DNA of 64,000 bases from a bacterium (GTDB taxonomy: Bacteria > Chloroflexota > Anaerolineae > Caldilineales > Caldilineaceae), in NCBI GenBank assembly GCA_016124945.1, contig WGMT01000044.1:124001-188000 (forward strand), given 5' to 3'. This document shows positions 19,710 through 26,240 of the stretch, in pieces. How positions within the stretch are numbered: position 1 is the first letter of the stretch; every line of letters begins with the position of its first letter. Made by a program: the position numbers and the translations under genes. Below the pieces are notes generated by a model. It saw only the letters and a list, made by a program, of their open reading frames with translations, searched no databases and was not told the DNA's origin.

Positions 19710-20467
19710 TATGGCATTCCTCTCGGGCGACAGGGTAGATCACCGCCAAAAATCCGGTATCTCAGTTCTTGTAAGACATTGCATGTTGCCAATTGCGCCG
19801 GTATTTCGCCTTTTGCTGCACTGTCACCTTCGGCACCGTCAGCCACAACCGGCGTCCAGTAATTGGGCAACTTGATGGCAAAGAGTGGATCGCCACCAGG
19901 GATTTCTCGATCACCCACCACGAGGACATAGCGACCTACTTGGGCTGATGAATGCCAGACGATGAGCGTGTAATGTCCGTCGGCGGGGAGTGCAACACGC
20001 ACCTGCTGCCGCCGCCAATAGGATGTGCGACTGAACGGCTCGAAGAAAACACTTGCGTCTTCGGGCGCTTCGAGGATCGTAAATCCATCGTCCGCATTTA
20101 GCAGGCTTTCTGCACTTTCGGGCAGTAAGGTGCTATCCTTTTCGGGCAAACCAGGGCCAATCAGGGCGACGGTTGGCGCAAAATCCTCCTGGCCTGCGAT
20201 TTGTGGAATCGTCATGCCGATGAGGATGCGCGCACCGGCTTTGCCTGTAAAAGTGAAGAAGTCGACATCGTCTGCATTGCCGAGTGTTGCATAGAGTGCG
20301 GTAGACACCGTAGGATCTGCAATATTGCGCGCACTCTCTGCTGTCAAATCCACCTCTTCAAAGATGGGCTGATGCGCTGCGGCGCTGTCGACTGTTACAA
20401 GAACCAGGGCCAGGGTGAGCAATGTCAACCAGATGGCCTGGCTGCTTTGCTTCGTTCGCTTCCGCAT
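19709..20467 (-). CDS. Exported PPC-like protein
   Basis: A 252-residue protein with a clear signal peptide (about 1-31, ending SAAAH). A beta-rich region follows with DVDFFTFTGKAGARILIGMTIPQ and DGHYTLIVWHSSAQVGRYVLVVG, the pattern of bacterial pre-peptidase C-terminal (PPC) domains. No catalytic residues were recognised. The C-terminus carries two cysteines (ATCNV and DLPCR) that could form a disulfide. First gene of the five-gene operon; its stop and the next start share TAATG. Confidence 0.75.
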   Translation of the reverse strand: MRKRTKQSSQAIWLTLLTLALVLVTVDSAAAHQPIFEEVDLTAESARNIADPTVSTALYATLGNADDVDFFTFTGKAGARILIGMTIPQIAGQEDFAPTVALIGPGLPEKDSTLLPESAESLLNADDGFTILEAPEDASVFFEPFSRTSYWRRQQVRVALPADGHYTLIVWHSSAQVGRYVLVVGDREIPGGDPLFAIKLPNYWTPVVADGAEGDSAAKGEIPAQLATCNVLQELRYRIFGGDLPCRPRGMP

Positions 20468-20490
20468 TGTTTATGCCTTTCCAGAAAAGA

Positions 20491-20521
20491 AGTGGCCTGC
20501 CGGAACAGACGGCAGGCCACT
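20491..20521 (-). terminator. Terminator downstream of carH
   Basis: A 12-bp perfect stem (AGTGGCCTGCCG with CGGCAGGCCACT) has a 7-base loop. On the minus strand it is followed by TCTTTTCTGG. It separates carH from the PPC-hydrolase-cruF-plsY operon. Confidence 0.7.
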
Positions 20522-20560
20522 ATGTTTATACAGAACGAACTTCAGCCGGAGCATAGAGCC

Positions 20561-21940
20561 TTAGGTGTGTAGACCATTCTTTGAGCCGTTGACACTTCCT
20601 TTGTCGTGTCCGTTGAAAGAGATCCCGGTCTCTGTAGCAATGGATGCGCCGGTACTTTCTAGCCAAGCCACAATGGGCTGGCCTTCATGGCTCAAATACT
20701 CTGCTGCGGCTTGGGCATAGGCCTTCAGATACTGGACAAGGGTAACATGGCTCAAACGGTGATTGTTGAGCAGCCCTTTTGTCCACTCAATATCGACACC
20801 AAGTAACTCGATGCTGCCCAACTTAAGCGCAGACACAACATTCTGCGCGAGGTTGAGGTTGGCCGAAGAAAGCTGGCTTGGTGTAATGTGATCGGCGTGC
20901 ATCAACTGCGAAACACGAGCATTAATCGGCAACAAGTTGATCTGGAAATCTGAAAGTGCCGATTTGTAGATGGGTAGTGTCGGCTTCGGCGCTGGTAATG
21001 GCGGCGCCATAGGCACCAGATCCTGAATGCGATCCAGCGCACCTTTGATGGTTTCACCCAAAAAGTGACCTGGAATGCGATCGCGCAGATCTTCAAGCTC
21101 GGTGAAGATGCGTCCACCGAAACCGACAGAGAAGCCTCTTTGATGCAACATCTCCGCCATGTCTTTCAGGGCGGCGGCTGTCTGTAAACGTTGTGCGGTG
21201 AGAATCACCAGATGCGGGCGCACCATCTCTACGCTGCCTTCCAGCCGTTCGAGGGGTACGTTCGAACCCAGGTAGATGGTTTCCCATCCACGGCGGCGTA
21301 GCAGGAGCTGCAACAACGCCTGCCCAAACACGTGTTCCTCTCCGGGTGGGCAGGCCATCAAAATGCGTCCTGTGCGGGTAGGGAGTGGCGAAGCGCCCAA
21401 CATGGCATCGATACGCCGCATTGCCAGCGCCGAGGCGAAATGCTCTTGCTGTACAGAAACTGTACCTTCATACCAGCCGTCGCCAATGGTTTGTAGGCCT
21501 TTCTGCAAAACTTCAAGGCAGACGGTTTCGACTGGATAGACGGCAAATGCCTGTGCCAGTGCGCGTTCGGCAGAACGTTCATCAAAGGCAAGGCAAGAAT
21601 CGACCCAGCCTTTACGAATCGATCTAATTTCTTCGCCTTGCATCGACATTGCGCCATTTGATGTGAGTGAGTACTCCGGCACACGTAGCGGATCTCGTCC
21701 TTCGTTTTCAATGCCGCGCCAGAGATCAACCGCGCGACTAATCGTCAGGCCTTCGTCCTGGCGCGCCATTAACCAGAGTAATGTATCAATATCTCGTTGG
21801 GAATACAGACGATGGCCACCTGCACTACGATCTGGCTCGGGCAACCCGTATCGTCGCTCCCAGGCTCGCAGTGTATCGGGCTTGATGCCCGTTTCTTGTA
21901 CCACGGCCTTTAAATTAAATGTAGGTGTATCCCTATCCAT
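20561..21940 (-). CDS. carH: CarH-type B12-dependent photoreceptor repressor, C-terminally extended
   Basis: A 459-residue MerR-family regulator. Residues 8-78 are a MerR helix-turn-helix (LRAWERRYGLPEP). About 105-185 is a helical cap and 190-320 a Rossmann cobalamin-binding domain. The CarH signature Wx9EH is exact: Trp156, nine residues, Glu166-His167. The E-x-H-x-x-G cobalamin motif is Glu201-His203-Gly206. CarH uses adenosylcobalamin to repress carotenoid genes in the dark and lets go in light. Known CarH proteins are about 300 residues. This one carries about 120 extra residues (from about 340), an unrecognised helical domain ending near a Gly-Asn-rich tail. It is divergent from crtB across a 481-bp control region. 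Confidence 0.9.
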   Translation of the reverse strand: MDRDTPTFNLKAVVQETGIKPDTLRAWERRYGLPEPDRSAGGHRLYSQRDIDTLLWLMARQDEGLTISRAVDLWRGIENEGRDPLRVPEYSLTSNGAMSMQGEEIRSIRKGWVDSCLAFDERSAERALAQAFAVYPVETVCLEVLQKGLQTIGDGWYEGTVSVQQEHFASALAMRRIDAMLGASPLPTRTGRILMACPPGEEHVFGQALLQLLLRRRGWETIYLGSNVPLERLEGSVEMVRPHLVILTAQRLQTAAALKDMAEMLHQRGFSVGFGGRIFTELEDLRDRIPGHFLGETIKGALDRIQDLVPMAPPLPAPKPTLPIYKSALSDFQINLLPINARVSQLMHADHITPSQLSSANLNLAQNVVSALKLGSIELLGVDIEWTKGLLNNHRLSHVTLVQYLKAYAQAAAEYLSHEGQPIVAWLESTGASIATETGISFNGHDKGSVNGSKNGLHT

Positions 21941-22125
21941 TCATGGCTCCTTTGGAACCTTACGGGGAAATTAGATGCATTAGCATGAATAAACAATGCT
22001 ATGCTTAGCTTTATTTTACTCTATTTGTTAAGATTTTGTCCAGTCCAAATCGCATTTTTAGGATTAGTGTTCAAATTTACTGAATTAAGTCACATTTTTT
22101 CTGGGATTTGCTATATGTTTGTTCA

Positions 22126-22154
22126 ATTAAATCAGCCTGATCTGGTTTTGTCAA
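22126..22154 (-). promoter_or_regulatory. carH promoter
   Basis: On the minus strand, TTGACA (22154-22149), 17-bp spacer, TTTAAT (22131-22126). The -35 coincides with one copy of the TTTTGTCAA motif, consistent with autoregulation. Confidence 0.6.
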
Positions 22155-22184
22155 GGTATTTTGTCCATATTTTTGAATAATCTC

Positions 22185-22213
22185 TTGACAAAAACTTTTC
22201 AGTATGGTACTTT
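22185..22213 (+). promoter_or_regulatory. crtB promoter
   Basis: TTGACA (22185-22190), 17-bp spacer, TACTTT (22208-22213). It leaves a leader of about 200 nt before the crtB ATG. The -35 is part of the inverted copy of the 9-bp motif. Confidence 0.6.
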
Positions 22214-22421
22214 GTGCTCAAGCAAAGCCTATTTGTTTGTGTATAGCAGAATGTTTGGTAAGAAGTTGGTTTCATCGCGAAACAGCCCTCTATTCACTGG
22301 CATCTACGATTAGGCATCACCAGTAAGCTTCACCGATAGATATCAAAGTGCGCTGGGCAAAGCAACTTGTCGCACTGGAATCATCCACTCGCTTGCTACC
22401 CATCCCTCGCTGGAGACAGTC

Positions 22422-23417
22422 ATGACGCTTAAGTCACACTCCTGGGAGCACCCGTTGCTTTCGCTGGCGCATGAAGCCTGGCATTCGGCTTCTACGCCCC
22501 CTAACTTACCCATCCAAAGTGAAGCGGAACTGGCACAAGCTTACACACATTGTGAAGCTTTAACGTCTGTTCACAGTCGTTCGTTTCACATGGCTTCCCA
22601 CTTGTTGCCGCCTGCAAAACGACGTGCAGCCAGGGCGCTGTACGCATTTTGTCGCGTCACTGACGACATCGTCGATGAGATCCCAATTTCTGCGACGCGG
22701 GATGTAGATGCGATTCGTTCTTCGTTGGAAGATTGGCGTCGACAGGCGCTGTCACCTAACGCGCAGATCGATGATCCTGTCATCGCCGCATGGACGGATG
22801 CACGGGCTCGCTATCACATTCCACAGCGTTATGCTGAGCAACTCATTGCCGGTGTTGCCCACGATCTGGTTTATCGGCGTTATCAGAGCTTTGAGGAGCT
22901 TTCGGCCTACTGTTATGGTGTTGCCTCAACGGTGGGGTTGATGAGTATGTGTATTATCGGCTTTGCCGGCCAGCAGGCCATCCCCTATGCTGTGAAATTG
23001 GGGGTTGCATTGCAAATGACCAATATTTTGCGTGATGTCGGAGAGGATTGGCAGTCTGGGCGGCTTTATCTACCGCTAGAAGAACTGGCTGAATATGGTT
23101 TAGGTGAGGAAGATATCAACGTCGGTCGCGTTGATGACCGCTGGCGCGCATTTATGCGTTTTCAAATTGCGCGAAACCGCCAAATTTATGAAGAGGCATG
23201 GTCTGGTATTGCGCTGCTTAACCCGGACGGTCGCTTCTCCATTGCTGCTGCCGCTGATCTCTATTTAGGCATCCTTGAAGATATTGAGGCCCACGATTAC
23301 GACGTCTTCAGCCGACGTTCGTTTGTCAGCACATGGGGCAAGTTACGGCGGTTGCCCGGAATTTGGTGGCGTAGCCGAAGAGTACAATCTCCACAGCATG
23401 GAGGGTATAAGCGCTAA
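22422..23417 (+). CDS. crtB: Phytoene synthase
   Basis: A 331-residue trans-isoprenyl diphosphate synthase, head-to-head type. It condenses two geranylgeranyl diphosphates to phytoene. Markers: SRSFHMAS near residue 55, the first Asp-rich motif in YAFCRVTDDIVDE, and the second in NILRDVGEDWQSGRLYLP. Length fits the family (about 300-340). GGAGA lies 6-10 bases before the ATG. It is divergent from carH and so probably light-induced. Squalene synthase relatives share the fold, but the CarH linkage and these motifs favour CrtB. Confidence 0.93.
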   Translation: MTLKSHSWEHPLLSLAHEAWHSASTPPNLPIQSEAELAQAYTHCEALTSVHSRSFHMASHLLPPAKRRAARALYAFCRVTDDIVDEIPISATRDVDAIRSSLEDWRRQALSPNAQIDDPVIAAWTDARARYHIPQRYAEQLIAGVAHDLVYRRYQSFEELSAYCYGVASTVGLMSMCIIGFAGQQAIPYAVKLGVALQMTNILRDVGEDWQSGRLYLPLEELAEYGLGEEDINVGRVDDRWRAFMRFQIARNRQIYEEAWSGIALLNPDGRFSIAAAADLYLGILEDIEAHDYDVFSRRSFVSTWGKLRRLPGIWWRSRRVQSPQHGGYKR

Positions 23418-23570
23418 CGTATAAGTGAATTCCCGTATTAACCTCTGATCGTTTTGAGTGATATTGTTAAGATGGATATAGCCTTATTTCTATCCATCCT
23501 CGATAACAGTTTTTAGGATAAGATTCCTCTCTGTACGAATCACCCACTCTAGCGTTCATTGGAGAAAGCG

Positions 23571-23876
23571 ATGCTCAAAAAACGATATGTCAAGAGCCGA
23601 GGCATCTGCAAGGTGACCTTTACGTTGCCTCCCAACATTGCCGCCGAATCAGCAAGTGTGCTAGGCGACTTCAATCACTGGGATCCTGCTGCAAACCCAA
23701 TGCAAAAACTGAAAACGACCGGCGAATGGCGCGCAGTCGTTGAGCTACAGCCGGAACAGCGCTATCAATTTCGCTACTATGTTAACGGTGCTGAGTGGTA
23801 CAACGATGACGCCGCCGATGGTTCCCAGATAAATGAACACGGCAGCGAAAACAGTGTTGTTCTAACGAGTATGTAA
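23571..23876 (+). CDS. Stand-alone CBM48 / isoamylase early-set domain protein
   Basis: A 101-residue single-domain protein of the E-set/CBM48 type found at the N-terminus of glycogen-branching and debranching enzymes. Signature: VLGDFNHWDPAANPM, then GEWRAVVEL, YQFRYYVNG and WYNDDAAD. It probably binds an alpha-glucan. The ATG at 23571 follows GGAGAAAGCG; a TTG four codons upstream is in frame but lies over the Shine-Dalgarno. A strong terminator follows directly. Confidence 0.85.
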   Translation: MLKKRYVKSRGICKVTFTLPPNIAAESASVLGDFNHWDPAANPMQKLKTTGEWRAVVELQPEQRYQFRYYVNGAEWYNDDAADGSQINEHGSENSVVLTSM

Positions 23877-23900
23877 ATCGAGGTTGTTTTGAAGTGAATA

Positions 23901-23940
23901 AAAAGGGCTGCCGGGTTTTGTAAAACCCGGCAGCCCTTTT
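23901..23940. terminator. Perfect 19-bp terminator hairpin
   Basis: The arms 23901-23919 and 23922-23940 are exact complements with a 2-base loop, GC-rich in the middle, flanked by A and T runs (six Ts end the plus side). It serves the CBM48 gene and possibly the convergent SDR gene. Confidence 0.9.
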
Positions 23941-23950
23941 TTACAACATG

Positions 23951-23995
23951 GGCATTATAACCTACGCATTATAACCTGCGCATTATAACCTGCGC
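23951..23995. repeat. Three tandem 14-mers (GCATTATAACCTGC)
   Basis: Three near-identical 14-bp units overlap the 3' end of the SDR gene; its stop codon (TTATAA region at 23983) lies in the last unit. Period 14 equals two heptamers, as in other repeats here. Confidence 0.75.
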
Positions 23996-24753
23996 ATATG
24001 AAAGCCCCCATCCACATTGATGATCTCACCTGTGGAAAAAGGGAAAGCTCCTTCGGCCAGGGCAACGACAGCGCCGGCCACATCTTCTGGGTGTCCCCAA
24101 CGCCGGATGGGTGTTAGGCCTTCGGCAATGAGTTTGTTGTACTTTTCGGTGACACCGCTGGTCATATCGGTTTCGATGATGCCTGGGCGTACTTCGTAGA
24201 CGTTGATGCCATGTGGCGCAAGTCGATCTGCAAAGAGCGCCGTCATCATGCCCATGCCCGCCTTGGAGATGCAGTATTCGCCACGGTTGGGGCTGCTGGT
24301 GTAGGCGCTAATCGAACCAATGTTGATGATGGCTGGGCGCACACTGCTACTTGTTGCGCTGCTCTCAAGCATTGCATTTGCCACACGCTGTGTCAGGAAA
24401 AACGGCCCTTTCAAGTTGACGTCCATCACCTCGTTGTAACTCTCTTCGGTGGTTTGCAAAAGGTCCATACGCACACGTGGGGCCATACCTGCATTGTTCA
24501 CCAGTAGATCGATGTGCCCAAACCGGCTTAGCGTCTCCTGTACAAGTCGTTCGCGATCTGCAGCCGTCCCAATGTCTGCCTGGACAATGAGTGTGTCGCC
24601 GCCTACGGCTGCTGCCATTTCGGCTGTCTCTTGAGCGGCGGCGGCATTGCCGCGGTAGTTGACGGCCACCGACCAACCTTGCGCCGCCAGGCCAAGGACA
24701 ATGCCACGCCCAATCCCACGGCTGCCGCCGGTGACAATGGCAACTTTACTCAT
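23983..24753 (-). CDS. SDR-family 3-ketoacyl-reductase-like oxidoreductase
   Basis: A 256-residue short-chain dehydrogenase/reductase. Cofactor motif TGGSRGIG at 8-15, NNAG near 89, and the catalytic Ser-Tyr-Lys in GSISAYTSSPNRGEYCISKAG. NADPH preference is suggested by Arg after the glycine-rich loop. It is annotated in many genomes as 3-ketoacyl-ACP reductase. Translational overlap with the GH88 gene (8 bp) argues for a sugar or uronate substrate here instead of fatty-acid synthesis. Confidence 0.9.
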   Translation of the reverse strand: MSKVAIVTGGSRGIGRGIVLGLAAQGWSVAVNYRGNAAAAQETAEMAAAVGGDTLIVQADIGTAADRERLVQETLSRFGHIDLLVNNAGMAPRVRMDLLQTTEESYNEVMDVNLKGPFFLTQRVANAMLESSATSSSVRPAIINIGSISAYTSSPNRGEYCISKAGMGMMTALFADRLAPHGINVYEVRPGIIETDMTSGVTEKYNKLIAEGLTPIRRWGHPEDVAGAVVALAEGAFPFSTGEIINVDGGFHMRRL

Positions 24754-25852
24754 ACCCCAGCACCTTGCTCACCGCTTCGAGGAAGAAGTAATCTCCCCAC
24801 ATTACACTTTCATTCACGCCTAATCCCTTACGTTCATGATACATCCCCTGCTTGAGGATGCCTTCCCAGCCTGGCGTGTCAATGGCCAGGAAGGTGGGTG
24901 TAGTCAACGTGTCCATGATCTGTAACGCATACTCTTCATAGTAGCGGGCCAACGTTGGATCCCCCACCAGGCGCGATAGGTTGAAGAGCCCACTGGCAGT
25001 AATGGCGGCGGCGGAACTCTCGTGGGGATTCTTGGGGTTGACCTCTTCCCAGTCGTTCTGTGGCACGCCGTGTGAGGGCGTACGCTCGATGTAAAACGCT
25101 GCGTTGTTCTGTGCTGTCTGCAAGAATCGTGCATCGCCGGTGAAGCCATAGGCAGTGCCGAACCCATAAAGTGACCAGGCCAATCCTCGCGCCCAGGACG
25201 AATCATCGCGCCAGCCCTGGTGTGTGCTCTGACGGATGAACTCGCCTGTCTCTAAATTGAACAGACCTTCGTGCGAGGTGCTGCCATCGCCGCGTACCAG
25301 GTAGCGGCGCGAGGTGAGGCAGTGCTGGTTGGCAATTCGGTAAAGATCTTCGTCGTCGGTTTCGTCGGCGGCGTAGAAGATGATACCGACGTTCATCATG
25401 ATGTCGATAAAGATGCTCTCGTCTGCAACGAAAGAGCGCAGATACTGCCCATTTTCTTTGAAGCGCTTCGCCAACGTCTGTCCTGCTTCTACCACCACAT
25501 CGTTGAGTGCATCGTCGCCGGTGAATTCATACCAGCGCCGCCACGTCGACCAGAAGAGGAACCCTAGATCATGGACGTTCAGGTCCGTCTTGCGGTGCTC
25601 GACGAGCCGCGAATAGTGTTCGGCCTTTTCACGCCAGTAGTCCTCGCCGGTGTGTTGATAGAGGAGCCAGAGCTGCCCACCCAAAAAACCCTCGCACCAA
25701 TTTGTCCATGCTTCGCCGCCATGTTTCCATTTCCCATTCTGTGTGTACATAGGGAAGTAGTCTGGGTGGTTTTCGATAAGATTGCGTAACTGCACTGCAG
25801 CAAAATCCATTGTCCGCAGACATTTATCGCGCAACGCGGCACGGTCTATCAT
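24746..25852 (-). CDS. GH88 unsaturated glucuronyl/rhamnogalacturonyl hydrolase
   Basis: A 368-residue alpha6/alpha6-barrel hydrolase. GH88 enzymes hydrate the 4,5-unsaturated uronic acid left by polysaccharide lyases and release it. Typical blocks: HGGEAWTNWCEGFLGGQLWLLY, DLGFLF with the first catalytic Asp, IFIDIMMN with the second, HQGWRDDSSWARGLAW, and ESSAAAI then GVNESVMWGDYFFLEA. No signal peptide, so it is cytoplasmic and its substrate must be imported. It is followed, with an 8-bp overlap, by the SDR gene. Confidence 0.92.
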   Translation of the reverse strand: MIDRAALRDKCLRTMDFAAVQLRNLIENHPDYFPMYTQNGKWKHGGEAWTNWCEGFLGGQLWLLYQHTGEDYWREKAEHYSRLVEHRKTDLNVHDLGFLFWSTWRRWYEFTGDDALNDVVVEAGQTLAKRFKENGQYLRSFVADESIFIDIMMNVGIIFYAADETDDEDLYRIANQHCLTSRRYLVRGDGSTSHEGLFNLETGEFIRQSTHQGWRDDSSWARGLAWSLYGFGTAYGFTGDARFLQTAQNNAAFYIERTPSHGVPQNDWEEVNPKNPHESSAAAITASGLFNLSRLVGDPTLARYYEEYALQIMDTLTTPTFLAIDTPGWEGILKQGMYHERKGLGVNESVMWGDYFFLEAVSKVLGYE

Positions 25853-26240
25853 GTCGCTCTCCTTAACGGAAGGTCTATTGGCTAAAGTGGATGGTAAAAG
25901 AACGAGCGTAGTATAACGCGCTGCGCGATCTTTGCCAAGAGGTAAGCGCGCCAGGGACGCATTTCCCGCTTGGGCAAACAGTGCCCGCCTCGGGCTAGTG
26001 GGTTTTGCGTTATCCCTTGGACGCCCGGCCCGTGCCTGGCACTCTGTTCAAGCTCCTTTCAACCAAAATGCTCCCTGCCCCTGTGACATTCCTCTGTATA
26101 GTTGGTTTTGCCTATGTACTGCGCTCTCGTACAGGCCGAAAATCCTAATCAAGCGATCTAACGTACCGTTTCATTCCTGTATCTTCGACGCTCTCTTGTA
26201 ATTTGAATTCCCCAAGGAATATGTCATCTGGAGGTCTCTC
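25853..26240. other. 388-bp intergenic region
   Basis: Between the divergent GH88 and chemoreceptor genes. I see no convincing gene, RNA or repeat; a small frame at 25932-26201 lacks a Shine-Dalgarno and has no recognisable sequence. Presumably it holds both promoters. Confidence 0.5.

Larger units (their letters stand above)
21941..22421. promoter_or_regulatory. Divergent carH-crtB control region
   Basis: 481 bp of markedly AT-rich DNA with no gene. It holds the two promoters listed separately and four copies of a 9-bp motif TTTTGTC(C/A)A (22034-22042, 22146-22154, 22159-22167, and inverted at 22185-22193). Near carH is an inverted repeat AGCAT-N9-ATGCT (21982-22000). These are candidate CarH operators by position only. 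Confidence 0.6.

Noticed and set aside
25932..26201. 90-codon frame in the GH88-chemoreceptor gap
   Set aside because: No Shine-Dalgarno, no family similarity, and composition unlike neighbouring genes.
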